DNA of 64,000 nt from Sulfitobacter faviae (lineage in GTDB: Bacteria > Pseudomonadota > Alphaproteobacteria > Rhodobacterales > Rhodobacteraceae). Below the pieces are notes generated by a model, which saw only the letters and a list, made by a program, of their open reading frames with translations, had not been told where the DNA came from and ran no database searches. How positions within the stretch are numbered: position 1 is the first letter of the stretch; each line of letters begins with the position of its first letter. Shown here in pieces: positions 18,117 through 27,466 of this stretch. The stretch covers positions 144,219-208,218 of the forward strand of contig NZ_PGFQ01000005.1 of the NCBI RefSeq assembly GCF_029870955.1, read 5' to 3'. Position numbers and translations under genes: made by a program.

Positions 18117-19751
18117 TTTGTTTTTCTCCTTGGTCAGTCGCCCGCCATGTATCAATGCTTGGATAAACCAGACCGTAGATTGCTGACAGCAGCCCGATGC
18201 ACAGCAAGATCGAGAAACCGGCAATCGCACCGATCAGCACGTAGACGATGACCAGTAGGGCGACGCGCGCCAACATGATTCTAAATTCTCTCTGATTTCG
18301 ACCATGTCCAATTTCCCCTTGCTGACGCAACGCGGCGTGGACTCGAATAAGCCCATAGAGAAACACAGTGCAGGTCGCCAATACGATCAGCAGGCTGCTA
18401 TAGTTTGTTGGCATGCTGTATTCGAGCCAGTCGCTTGCCTTCTCATGATTTCCCAAGACTGACAGAAAATCGCTAGCCAACCAACCCGTTATGGTCGATT
18501 CACTTGATAGCATAAAAGTGCTTTGGAGCTTCATGCATATGGCAATCAAGAGTCCCAAAATACAGCACCGAAAAATCCCACGCATGATTTTGAGACCGAC
18601 TTGATTAGGCTGACATTGATATTCTCGATCTACCCACGATTCAGACTTTCGTCCAAGTTCCCAAGAATCGTGCGCTATTGTGAAGAGCAAAATGAGTCCT
18701 GCAAAGAAGAGAAAAAATACCACACCCATGTAGAGATAGGCGAACCCGGTGAACGCGACCGCCTCCGGTATTGAAATGACGTGCGGGCGCTCAATCGCCA
18801 TCCGAGCCCATTCCACCGGGTAGTTGCCGGTATCGCGGGTCAGTAATGGGCCTAAACACCTATCGATCCACTGAAGAACCGTAGCTATAGGTAAACAAAC
18901 AAGAAAGGCCGCCCAATACGTCACCGAAAAGGTCGCGACTTTTCGCACCCACATGTCGTCATTCGCGATTCCTTCACCTTCAGGACTTAACAGTGACCGC
19001 CTTGTACCCCTCCAAAAGACCACTAAGTCGCGCACGAATACAAAGTATAGCGGCATGAGCACCATGAAGAGGAGTGTCCAGTTCGGTGCCCATAAGTACC
19101 CAACCTGCTTAATCACGCCATTCGCCTGCGGAAAAACAATGCTGTGAATGCCCAAAAAGTAAGAGGAAAATCCAAGGGCCACTGCCCCTGCGAACACCGA
19201 CGCCGACAAATCCAAAGGGGATCCCCGGTTGAACACGGCCTCCGTTGTTCTCGCCAAGCTAAATCCCGACTCGGCGAGATAACCTCACCTTTGTGCGCCA
19301 GCGGTGACGGAACCACGGTATCAACATCGATTGCCGCGTTCTGAACCGTATCTGGAGGACTATGCGCATCGTGGCCGTCTGACCCCGCACGCAGCGCTCG
19401 CCTCCTGGCTACCAATCGTGCCCGGGCCGCACTTAGTTCCGTCTGCCATTCGCTGGTCGCCTTCGGATCATCACACCCAAACACCCTTGCTAGCCATCGA
19501 ATGTTCTCGGTGCTGATTCCTTTCTCGTTGTCTTGGTACCAAAGCTGCACCGTTCGCAGTTCGATCCCGGACCGGTTGGCTTCGATCTGAGTGATTGCGG
19601 TGGCAAGAAGCTCGGCTGTCCACGGCCCCAAGGGTATCCCATCTTTGTCAATAGGCCGACCCGCTCCCGCTGCGCTCAACCGTCTGAACAACTCCTTGAA
19701 GTCACTTCCGTCATCCAGCGGAGGAACAAAATATTTTCCATTCTTTATCAA
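18106..19751 (-). CDS. HTH domain fused to a multi-helix membrane domain, frame broken by one base
   Basis: The N-terminal frame (from 19751) starts MIKNGKYFVPPLDDGSDFKE. It contains a helix-turn-helix-like region (ELLATAITQIEANRSGIELR, TVQLWYQDNEKGISTENIRW, LARVFGCDD) and a basic helix. The C-terminal frame (to 18106) is a polytopic membrane protein of about 380 residues with six or seven segments (for example WTLLFMVLMPLYFVFV). One added G near 19283 joins them into about 548 residues; otherwise they are two overlapping genes. Such a membrane-tethered regulator could sense a signal and control neighbouring genes. I do not recognise the family. Confidence 0.55.
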
Positions 19752-19915
19752 GGGCGTACCGGTGTTCGTTTCGTTCTATTTCGCTGGCGTTCGCTTGGTA
19801 TCGTGAATTCGCGGCTCACGACAGTGCAACTACAGGCAGTGTGATTCGATCGCCATCTAATGGGCCAGAGAATGTCTGACGTGATCGAAATCCTGCTTGG
19901 TGGTTGGAAACTGGA

Positions 19916-20191
19916 ATGAAGAAAGCGGTGAGACTGTTGAAAGAAGAAGCAGAGCCCATAGCCCGATTGTCTGGAAATGATCGGGAGCGCACGGTTGGAT
20001 GGGTATACCTGTGGAATTCCTCTGAGTTGTCGGTGCTCTGGCTGGACGAGCAGGTACCTGCCGGTTCTATCGAGCCGCCGCTTCATCCCGAAGTGCTGGC
20101 AGAGGCAAAATCGTCGACACCGGTGAAAGTGATCGAGTACCTCGAAGCGCTTTCGAGTGGCGGCGAGCATACCCAAATTAGCAGGCCTTAA
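19916..20191 (+). CDS. hypothetical protein divergent from the HTH-membrane gene
   Basis: 91 residues from MKKAVRLLKEEAEPIARLSG, charged and soluble, with VGWVYLWNSSELSVLWLDEQ in the middle. It starts about 165 bases from the divergent HTH gene. No family is recognised. Codon use and a methionine start with a basic N-terminus favour a real gene. Confidence 0.45.
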   Translation: MKKAVRLLKEEAEPIARLSGNDRERTVGWVYLWNSSELSVLWLDEQVPAGSIEPPLHPEVLAEAKSSTPVKVIEYLEALSSGGEHTQISRP

Positions 20192-20217
20192 TAGTCATCG
20201 GAGCAGGGCTTTCAAAA

Positions 20218-20243
20218 ATATACTATTGGCGTAATAATATAAA
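20218..20243 (+). promoter_or_regulatory. AT-rich element similar to the VirB operon control region
   Basis: ATATACTATTG followed by GCGTAATAATATAAA lies 47 bases before the ATG at 20290. It resembles the block upstream of the VirB operon. Probably a shared operator or promoter; AT richness in a GC-rich region stands out. Confidence 0.3.
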
Positions 20244-20289
20244 ATATCTAGAGAGACCGTCAACCTGCCAAAACTGTAGGAGAGTATTC

Positions 20290-21041
20290 ATGCCCAAAAC
20301 TCTTACTCGTTTCGTCGTCCTTGTCGCTCTTGGCTCCACGTCTTTCTTCGGAACGGCCGAGCGGGTTAGGGCGCAAACCTATCCGATCGATTGCGCAATT
20401 CTCCTCTGTCTTTCAGGGGGTTGGCCCGCATCAGTGCCATGCTCACGCGCCCGCGCGGAATTCATTCGAAGAATAACACCCTGGCCAGTAGAACCTCCGT
20501 TGCAGATATGGCGTTGTCCGATGAGAGCATCCCATGAACTCAATGGCACTGGTGAAAATGGCGGCCGTATCTTCGACATTCTGTTCGATAGACCGCGTCA
20601 TCAGCTGCTCCAGACGATCACCGTTGCCCCATCTCAGGAAGTCGACCTACCACCGACAGGCGTGTTCCCGGCGGAAAGGGTTGAAACGGGTGATAGGAGC
20701 AATGAATTTTCTATTATGCTTGGTCAAAATCGCGCCGACATCGACATCAGCGGTCCGGAGTTTAACTTCGTGCGCTCGATACGGATCTTTGATGTGCGGA
20801 ACGCTCGACAATATGAGGCAGGCAGCGAGGGGGCTGCGAGCGGAGCGCGGTCGTTGTACTTGGAACTTATGGCGTTCAAGGAGACTTCTCTTGGCAGCGT
20901 TCATCGATCGGAACCTTGCCGAAAGATCATGTGGGGCTGGAGAGGTGGGGCGACAATTGTCCGAGCATCCGCCACCGTTCGGTATTCGTCGAGTGGCGGG
21001 ATTACGAGGGCAAATATGGCTACGAGCAGGTCAACTACTGA
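20290..21041 (+). CDS. exported plasmid-type protein, frame broken at least three times
   Basis: An N-terminal signal peptide (ending ERVRAQ) is followed by a striking conserved-looking block: YPIDCAILLCLSGGWPASVP, CSRARAEFIRRITPWP, PLQIWRCPM. The last third changes frame: a missing G near 20862, a missing base near 20897 and further loss near 20990. Together they recover GTYGVQGDFSWQ, FIDRNLAERSCGAGEVG and VEWRDYEGKYGYEQVNY, stopping at 21041. Function unknown; the Cys-rich exported start and the promoter element shared with the VirB operon suggest a role in conjugation. It could be a true pseudogene if the breaks are real. Confidence 0.55.
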
Positions 21042-21121
21042 GCCCAGTCGGGAAAAGCCATTTGTTTTAGATGGGAACTCACGCCGAAGGGCAATTTTCT
21101 GAGTGATGTGTTTCCGTAGAC

Positions 21122-21316
21122 CTACATCACGCCTTCACGCTCCAAACGCTTGCGCGCCGCTTTGCGAGCCCGGCGGATCGCTTCGGCCTGTTGGCGAACT
21201 TTCTTCTCAGAAGGCTTTTCGAAGTGCTGCTTGAGCTTCATTTGGCGGAAAACGCCTTCGCGTTGAAGCTTTTTCTTTAAAACCTGAAGAGCCTGATGCA
21301 GGATAAGCAAATGCAC
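21122..21316 (-). CDS. rpsU: ribosomal protein bS21-like, N-terminus replaced
   Basis: Residues from [20 protein letters not shown] through [20 protein letters not shown] to [16 protein letters not shown] match bS21 almost throughout. The usual first dozen residues (Met-Gln-Val... DNNVDQAL) are replaced by VHLLILHQ from a GTG. The divergence begins near 21300, where a plus-strand gene fragment also begins, so this is probably an S21 gene cut by recombination. Whether it is still translated is unclear. A chromosomal S21 copy elsewhere would be expected. Confidence 0.6.
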   Translation of the reverse strand: MHLLILHQALQVLKKKLQREGVFRQMKLKQHFEKPSEKKVRQQAEAIRRARKAARKRLEREGVM

Positions 21317-21735
21317 TCTGCCATGGCTCAGGTGTTCAATAGCGGAGAAGTCGCGCGCCTGCGTCGGATCGCCGTTCAATTGGCCAAGGTGGACGCGAAG
21401 CCTGCCGCAGACGTGGGCAATGTCATGGACAGCCCCGCGAACAAGATGGTCGAAATGGTCGTCAGGATTGCCGCAGCACGGCATGGCGGCAGCATGGGGG
21501 CGGGTCGATGGGTGGTAGCATCCAAACCGCCAACATCTTCACAGAACGCGCTCGGAAGGCACTGCGTAATTTGACAAATGATAGCGCAAGGCAGTTGCTG
21601 TTGGATGCAGTAGAGGACCCCGAAATGTTCAAGGAGCTTCTGCGGACGCCCGCAAGTATTCGGCTGTCAGGGCCGAAGAAAAGCAGGCTTGCACCGTATT
21701 TGATCGGTGACCGGGCTGCTGTGGCTCAAGATTGA
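21296..21735 (+). pseudogene. 3' part of an unrecognised gene, also with a one-base break
   Basis: Two frames join if one G is added to the GGGGG run at 21496-21500. This gives [20 protein letters not shown], then [20 protein letters not shown]. The joined 146 residues are soluble, with a Gly-rich hinge and a helical C-terminal domain (RQLLLDAVEDPEMFKELLRT). Its apparent start lies inside the S21 coding sequence on the other strand, so the true 5' end was probably lost at the same junction. Family unknown. Confidence 0.4.
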
Positions 21736-21801
21736 ACACGCCACGCTGCATGATACAGCGTGGCGCAGACACCCTCTGATGCCACAAGTGATAAGCCAGC
21801 A

Positions 21802-22092
21802 TCATTGGCTGTCGTCTACCACCAAGGTAATTTCGCCAGAATTGGCGGAGTTGACGGCGACCACTTGGTCAACCGAATAACCTTCGGCCTCCAGTGCGGA
21901 CATCAACTCTGCGTTTGCCTCAATCTCTGTGCGTAGGTCAGCAATGCCTTCTTCCTGCTTGCTCAGAGCATTGTCCAAAGCGCTTGCGTTCTCGGTAGCT
22001 TCACCTTTCAGCTCAGATAGCAGTGTAATTGTCGCGTCAGCTTCCGCGTCAAGGACGGACACAACATCCGCAGATACTTCGAAGCCTGTCAC
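21802..22092 (-). CDS. small acidic helical protein
   Basis: 96 residues from a GTG, Ala/Glu-rich, mostly one long helix (LLSELKGEATENASALDNAL), ending SGEITLVVDDSQ. No ATG is available in frame before the upstream stop, so the start is uncertain. Not recognised; a coiled-coil or phasin-like structural protein would fit the composition. Confidence 0.4.
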   Translation of the reverse strand: MTGFEVSADVVSVLDAEADATITLLSELKGEATENASALDNALSKQEEGIADLRTEIEANAELMSALEAEGYSVDQVVAVNSANSGEITLVVDDSQ

Positions 22093-22229
22093 GATTGCAA
22101 CTGTTATACCTTAGTAATTCAGTCAGCCATCCCCAATTGACTTACCTGATGCTTTCAGTCAGCTTCTCTAGAGGTGCTCTAGGCACCTGTCAGACAGGTC
22201 TGATTCTAAAAATCCTGAGAGGCACATTG

Positions 22230-22412
22230 ATGTTTTTATTCAGTATTCCGAACGGCATTCTCGGGTCTTTTCGCCATGCTAAGAGAGTTGGCAAGCAAGA
22301 CCGCGAGCCTCGTCTTTATCGTTGCGAACTCGTCAAACTTGCCATGGATGGAATTTTCCCGAGCGACCTCCCGCTGGAATATCTTCTGGATCGTATCAAG
22401 GGCACACCATGA
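22230..22412 (+). CDS. 60-residue protein, first of three overlapping small genes
   Basis: MFLFSIPNGILGSFRHAKRV, then GKQDREPRLYRCELVKLAMD, then GIFPSDLPLEYLLDRIKGTP. It is basic and soluble. Its stop overlaps the ATG of the next gene (ATGA), and that gene overlaps a third in the same way, which supports translation of all three. No family recognised. The dense packing recalls phage or mobile-element early genes. Confidence 0.5.
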   Translation: MFLFSIPNGILGSFRHAKRVGKQDREPRLYRCELVKLAMDGIFPSDLPLEYLLDRIKGTP

Positions 22413-22567
22413 CTGCACCAAAAACCTTATACAAAATAGTCCTCGCTGACACCTCGCAATTACCGGCCTACAATGTCAGTGCTCTGAAGGAAGGTGGGAT
22501 CGTGGACGAGGGTCAGGTCTACACTCTGCGCATTACCCGCGTGAGCAAGTTCAAGTCGACCAAATGA
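22409..22567 (+). CDS. 52-residue protein, second of three overlapping small genes
   Basis: MTAPKTLYKIVLADTSQLPA, then YNVSALKEGGIVDEGQVYTL, then RITRVSKFKSTK. It is a predicted small beta protein. It overlaps both neighbours by 4 bases (ATGA junctions). Not recognised. Confidence 0.55.
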   Translation: MTAPKTLYKIVLADTSQLPAYNVSALKEGGIVDEGQVYTLRITRVSKFKSTK

Positions 22568-23073
22568 AGTTGCGCTCTGAATTACCGGAGATCGCTCCAA
22601 CCTCTGGGACGCAGCGCGGCGCGGCTCCAATCGGCCTTTTGCAGGAACTGCCTTCCATCGAATTGGCGGCGATCGTCTATCTGCGCGCTTGGTGCAAAGG
22701 CAGGGCTGACCGAGAAATGATCGGACGGGATTTCACCTTTGTATTGGGCGAGCGTGAAGGAAAGAAAGCCGCCGAAGACTGGGATGCTCTGATGCAGATG
22801 CTCCTTAGCGGGGCACGTAGGCCAGTCATGCGTCATAGCCTTGGCTGCGAGTGCTTTGGGGGCGACGAGAGCGCCTTCGCCAATATGATTGCGGCGGCCG
22901 CCAGTCAGGACCGCGAGGACGCGCTCCTTTTTGCGAGCACTCTGATGACAGGTGCTGCGGCATGGGTCGCCGTTCAGGTGGCGCTGCCACTGGGGCAAGC
23001 CTTCCTTCGCCTGGCGCGCAACGCAGGCCTCCCAGGAACGTCCAAGGTTCAACAAACTAGCTATAGGCACTGA
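22564..23073 (+). CDS. 169-residue protein, third of three overlapping small genes
   Basis: Begins MKLRSELPEIAPTSGTQRGA and contains SIELAAIVYLRAWCKGRADR, then HSLGCECFGGDESAFANMIA. The C-terminal part has hydrophobic helices (TLMTGAAAWVAVQVALPLGQ). The CxC and following residues could bind metal, but no known motif is complete. The last 15 residues (KVQQTSYRH) look unusual and may follow another frame break. Confidence 0.5.
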   Translation: MKLRSELPEIAPTSGTQRGAAPIGLLQELPSIELAAIVYLRAWCKGRADREMIGRDFTFVLGEREGKKAAEDWDALMQMLLSGARRPVMRHSLGCECFGGDESAFANMIAAAASQDREDALLFASTLMTGAAAWVAVQVALPLGQAFLRLARNAGLPGTSKVQQTSYRH

Positions 23074-23288
23074 AAGAGGTTCTACCCGTTGAAACCCACA
23101 CGCATGGCGGTTCCCGCCACCACCGCGCAAACCAACCTTCCCGCATCTGCTGTTAAGTTCGTCCGCGAAAGGAATGATCTGAGCGTCGCCGGGTGGCAGG
23201 TAGATAAACTTGAACCTAGGCCGAATAACCGAACAGAGACAAACCGGGCACATATGGCCGCTAACGCGACGTATTATGGCGGTTTCCA

Positions 23289-23582
23289 ATGATTATTTGC
23301 CATTGTACGGGCATCACCGACCATGAAATCCATGCGGCTGTCGACTGGATGCGCGCCGCAGATGCTCAGACACTCATTACGCCGGGCAAAGTCTACCGCG
23401 CTTTGGGGAAGCGACCCGATTGTGGCGGCTGTCTGCCACTTTTCATTGCCACGTTGGCAAGTTGCGATACTATGGAAGTACCCATGCAACTGCGCGGCCT
23501 ACAGCGCGCTACAACTCAGGGGAAAGCGGATGAAGGGCGACACCAAAGTCATAGAGTACCTCAACAACGCGCTGCGGAGTGA
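23289..23582 (+). CDS. bfd: bacterioferritin-associated ferredoxin
   Basis: 97 residues starting [20 protein letters not shown], with [10 protein letters not shown] later: the CxC...CxxC set that ligates the [2Fe-2S] cluster of Bfd. The tail ([15 protein letters not shown], then [11 protein letters not shown]) overlaps the start of bfr by about 50 bases. Bfd reduces the ferric core of bacterioferritin to release Fe2+, and the adjacent bfr gene confirms the pairing. Confidence 0.85.
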   Translation: MIICHCTGITDHEIHAAVDWMRAADAQTLITPGKVYRALGKRPDCGGCLPLFIATLASCDTMEVPMQLRGLQRATTQGKADEGRHQSHRVPQQRAAE

Positions 23583-24015
23583 ACTCACCGCCGTCAGTCA
23601 GTATTGGCTGCACTACAGGCTCCAGGAGGATTGGGGGTTCGGCAAAATCGCAGCTAAGTCCCGGGAGGAAAGCATTGAAGAAATGAACCACGCCGACAGG
23701 CTGATCGAACGGATCATTTTTCTGGAAGGACACCCAAACCTGCAAAAGCTTGATCCGCTGCGCATTGGTCAGAACTTGAAAGAGACCTTGGAGGCCGATC
23801 TTTCAGGGGAGCACGATGCGCGGACTCTTTATATTGAGGCCCGGGAGCATTGCGAGAAGGTTGGCGATTACGTCAGCAAGAATCTATTCGAAGACCTTAT
23901 TTCTGATGAGGAAGGACATATCGACTTCCTCGAAACCCAGCTCCACCTCTACGAAACGATTGGCGCCGCCGGATTTGGCCAAATCAATGCGGACTCCGCA
24001 GACGAGGCAAAGTAA
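23530..24015 (+). CDS. bfr: bacterioferritin
   Basis: 161 residues from [20 protein letters not shown], preceded by GGGGAAAG. The ferroxidase pattern is visible: Glu in [15 protein letters not shown] (Glu, haem-ligand Met region, His), the central Glu in ETLEADL, and [15 protein letters not shown]. The length is normal for Bfr (about 158-162). It stores iron as a 24-mer with haem. The start lies within the 3' part of bfd. Confidence 0.93.
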   Translation: MKGDTKVIEYLNNALRSELTAVSQYWLHYRLQEDWGFGKIAAKSREESIEEMNHADRLIERIIFLEGHPNLQKLDPLRIGQNLKETLEADLSGEHDARTLYIEAREHCEKVGDYVSKNLFEDLISDEEGHIDFLETQLHLYETIGAAGFGQINADSADEAK

Positions 24016-24219
24016 GGGCAGGACCCAAGATATGGCGATTTTCTTGAGCCTCTCTGGCAATTTCTATGCTGGAGAGCGCAGGTAATTTAGACCCGAAGAG
24101 GCATCAAAATGTAGAACCTTCGAAGTCTTACTCGAAAGTCAAACTATCTTGAGGGAAATCTGAAAAACCTCCCTTTTCCAACGTGAACTTGTTAACTTTG
24201 GCATCCCCTGCAAGGAACC

Positions 24220-24532
24220 TTGCTGATGCTGAAGCAACCTGCATTTCACGGCCTTCGCGATGCGATGAAGAAGAAGCAAACGCGGGCGGGAGGTGTCCCT
24301 GTCCGAGATGGACGCAGTAGTACCCCGGGGGCGGCTGATGGGGTTAATCACACCGCACTATCCGAAGACCGGATCGAAAGGCGGGCGTTCACCGAATCCG
24401 TTGGAAATGATGCTGCGCATCTACTTCCTCCAGAATCGGTATGCCCTGAACGATCCGATGGCCGAGGACACGCTCTATGACGTCACAGCAATGCGCAGCT
24501 TCGCTGGCCTCGAAATGACAACCCCCCAGTGA
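24220..24532 (+). pseudogene. IS5-family transposase remnant
   Basis: LKQPAFHGLRDAMKKKQTR in one frame continues in another as VSLSEMDAVVPRGRLMGLIT, then PHYPKTGSKGGRSPNPLEMM. This is the N-terminal DUF772-type part of IS5 transposases. It carries a frame change near 24285 and an early stop after AGLEMTTPQ; the DDE domain is absent. A decayed insertion fragment. Confidence 0.8.
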
Positions 24533-24804
24533 CTTCTTTCGCTTTAGCGCTCGGCCCTCCGACGCAATTTTTGAAGTCTTACGTTTGAGGCAGCCACGGA
24601 GTGTCCTATTGCGCAGCCAGACAAGTCGAGATGTTTGTTCCGCCCTCATCGCCCGGCCTCTCGGTGCGCTCAATGGCTGATGGTCTGCGTCGGGAAATGG
24701 TGCCGGGCCTTCTGACCGATTTTATCGGAATTGGTTGCAGTGACGTTTGAAATCTGTTTCTTACTATTTCAGTCAAGTTATCCCAAATGGAACAGGACCC
24801 TGAT

Positions 24805-25821
24805 ATGACCTTATGCAAAACATCGACTGCCGCCGCCGCGCTGATGGCGCTGGCACTACCCGCGCTGGCCGATGGCGAGTTGAACCTCTACTCTTCGCGT
24901 CACTATGACACCGATGAGCGGCTCTACTCCGACTTTACCGAAGCAACCGGCATCACCATCAACCGCATCGAAGGCAAAGCCGACGAACTGCTGGCCCGTA
25001 TGGAAGCCGAAGGCGCGAACTCCCCCGCCGACGTCCTGCTTACCGCGGACACCAGCCGCCTCAAGCGCGCCAAAGACATGGACCTGCTGCAAGCGGTCGA
25101 GAGCGACACGCTCGAAGAGCGCATCCCCGGCAACCTGCAGGACGACGACAACCAGTGGTTCGGTCTGTCCCAACGCGCGCGGATCATCTTCTACAACAAA
25201 GAGACGATGGACAATCCGCCAGCGACCTACATGGACCTCGCCGATCCGGCCTACAAAGGTCAGGTCTGCATCCGGTCCTCGACCAACACCTACAACCAGA
25301 CGCTGCTGGCCTCCATCGTGACCCATGAGGGCGAAGAAGCCGCGACCGACTGGGCACAGGGCGTGGTCGACAACATGGCGCGCGCACCCCAAGGCGGCGA
25401 CACCGACCAGCTGCGCGGCATCGTTTCGGGTGAGTGCGACATCGCTGTGTCCAACAGCTACTACTTCGCCCGCGCGATCCGCACCGACGTCGACGGCGTG
25501 AGCGCCGATATCGGCAAGATCGGCCTGATCTGGCCGGACCAAGAAGGCAACGGCACGCATATGAACCTCTCGGGCGGCGGCGTGGCCAAGAACGCCCCGA
25601 ACCGTGAGAACGCGGTGAAATTCCTTGAGTATCTCGCCTCTGATCAGGCGCAGGTCTATTTCTCGGCGGGCAACGATGAATTCCCCACCGTGGAAGGCGT
25701 GGAACTGGCCGACAGCGTCAAGCAGTTGGGTGAGTTCAAAGCCGATGAAGTGAACCTGTCGGACGTGGCCGAGAACATCGGCACCGCGCAGAAGATCTTC
25801 AACTCGGTCGGCTGGGAATAA
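24805..25821 (+). CDS. Fe(3+) ABC transporter periplasmic binding protein
   Basis: 338 residues from MTLCKTSTAAAALMALALPA (signal peptide, cleavage after ALA). AGGA lies 7 bases before this ATG; an ATG at 24787 is the alternative. The mature start ELNLYSSRHYDTDERLYSDF, and later FTEATGITINRIEGKADELL, are typical of the FbpA/FutA family. The C-terminal iron-binding region contains SNSYYFARA with the paired Tyr. It captures ferric iron in the periplasm. The permease and ATPase genes are missing downstream, where a terminator and an IS element follow, so it would need partners elsewhere. Confidence 0.92.
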   Translation: MTLCKTSTAAAALMALALPALADGELNLYSSRHYDTDERLYSDFTEATGITINRIEGKADELLARMEAEGANSPADVLLTADTSRLKRAKDMDLLQAVESDTLEERIPGNLQDDDNQWFGLSQRARIIFYNKETMDNPPATYMDLADPAYKGQVCIRSSTNTYNQTLLASIVTHEGEEAATDWAQGVVDNMARAPQGGDTDQLRGIVSGECDIAVSNSYYFARAIRTDVDGVSADIGKIGLIWPDQEGNGTHMNLSGGGVAKNAPNRENAVKFLEYLASDQAQVYFSAGNDEFPTVEGVELADSVKQLGEFKADEVNLSDVAENIGTAQKIFNSVGWE

Positions 25822-25841
25822 GATTTCACATCAAGTAACGC

Positions 25842-25869
25842 AGAAGGCGGGCTTTCGAGCCCGCCTTCT
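25842..25869 (+). terminator. rho-independent terminator after the Fe(3+)-binding protein gene
   Basis: A perfect 12-bp stem (AGAAGGCGGGCT / AGCCCGCCTTCT) with a TTCG tetraloop, starting 20 bases after the stop and followed by ATTT. The UUCG-type loop and GC-rich stem make this one of the clearest terminators in the window. Confidence 0.9.
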
Positions 25870-25907
25870 ATTTGGGGGTGTCCGCATATTGTGTTGGTCC
25901 GCTAAGC

Positions 25908-27466
25908 GGAGAGGCTGTGTGAAAACTCCCCCATTTTGAGCGGACTGATGGTATAATTTCCCTATTCGGTACGGAGGTTGATGATGACGCAGTTTATCGA
26001 GGGTCAAAACCGTCAGCAGACGATGTTGCTGCCCTAATGTCTGGACGATTATGTTGATGAGAACAGCCCTGTTCGTGCGATTGATGCCTTTGCAGACCTG
26101 CTTGATTTGGCGACGCTTGGCTTCAACACGCAGGCTGCTGCCACGGGTCGGCCGGGTTATCACCCGGGGTTGATGCTGCGGATTTATCTCTACGGATACC
26201 TTAATCAAGCGCAGTCGTCGCGACGGTTGGAGCGCGAGTGTGGCCGCAACCTGGAGCTCATCTGGCTGACGGGTCGGTTAAAGCCGGACTTCAAGACGAT
26301 TGCCGACTTTCGGAAAGATAACGGTTCCGCGATCCGGAAGGTGTGCCAGCAGTTTGTCGCGCTATGCCGCAACATGAACTTGCTCGATGGGGATGTGGTT
26401 GCGATTGATGGCAGCCGATTCAAGGCTGTGAATGCCAAAGCCAAGAACTACACACGTGGTAAGCTGCGCCAGAAGCTGGGCAAGATTGACAAGGCAATTG
26501 AGCGCTATTTGGGTGAGTTGGATCGTGCGGATGAAGTGTTGGAGCAAACCGGCACGGTGCTGCCAGAGGCCCGCATGGAACGCACTTTGAGAAAGCTGGA
26601 CCACCTGCAAAAGGAGGCGGTGCGCTACAGATCAATCGAGCAGCGCATGGATCAGACGGGCGAGACGCAGGTCTCGTTGAGTGATCCTGATGCGCGCTCG
26701 ATGGCGACCACAGCACGCATGCCGCGTATTGTTGGCTACAATGTCCAAACGGTCGTTGAAGCAGATCATCATCTGATCGTCGCGCACGAGGTAACAATGC
26801 TTGGGTTTGACCGGGATGCCTTGTCGATGATGGCTGCGGCAGCAAAAGATGTCATGACGACAGGTCAGCTCACAGCAATCGCAGACAAGGGTTACTATAA
26901 AAGCGAGGAAATCGTTGCGAGCGAAGACGCGGGTATCTCAGTTGTCGTTCCCAAACCCATGACATCAAACGCCGCTGCACGCGGTCAGTTTGACAAGGCT
27001 GACTTCGCCTATGACAGCGAAAAGGATGTGTATATCTGCCCGGCGGGTGAGAACCTAACGTACAGATTTACCGGCCAGCAAGACGGCAAAGCCATTAGAT
27101 CGTATTGGTCGAGAGCCTGCGCCGACTGTGTCATCAAAGACAAATGCACGACCTCAAAAGAGCGGCGCGTGCGTCGATGGGAGAAAGAGGGTGTGCTTGA
27201 GCGGGTCCAGGAACGGCTGGATGGAGACCCAACCCAACTGGCTGTTCGCAGTATGACCGTTGAGCATCCCTACGGCACGATCAAATTATGGATGGGGGCC
27301 ACCCACTTCAAAATGCGGCGGCTAAAAAACGTCGCCACCGAGATGGCGCTGCATGTCCACGCCTACAATATGACCCGCGTCATGAACATCATGGGCATTC
27401 CAGCAATGATCGCAGCGATGAAGGCGTAAGGGGTCCCGTTTACCCCAAAAATTTCTGCCTAAAACG
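25908..27466 (+). mobile_element. IS1182-like insertion sequence, right end missing
   Basis: The left end reads GAGGCTGTGTGAAAACTCCC, the usual type of IS1182 terminus, about 70 bases before the transposase. No inverse copy (a TTTTCACACAGCC-type end) follows the transposase. Instead, about 37 bases after its stop the sequence passes into a truncated MFS gene read on the minus strand. The element or the junction has therefore suffered a deletion. Exact borders are approximate. Confidence 0.7.
25981..27429 (+). pseudogene. IS1182-family transposase with an early nonsense codon
   Basis: From MMTQFIEGQNRQQTMLLP the frame meets TAA at 26035-26037 and then continues CLDDYVDENSPVRAIDAFAD to 27429. 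Family members have Glu at this place (LLPECLDDY), so GAA to TAA is the likely change. The rest is intact: ADFRKDNG, the DDE region (DGSRFKAVNAK, IADKGYYKSEEI), a CxxC zinc motif region (ACADCVIKDKC) and MEHPYGT-like VEHPYGTIK. A downstream start (TTG 26107) would give 440 residues. Confidence 0.85.

Noticed and set aside
24856..25560. A 234-residue minus-strand frame opposite the Fe(3+)-binding protein gene
   Set aside because: Antisense of a strongly supported gene, with repetitive Val/Gly/Asp composition typical of shadow frames.
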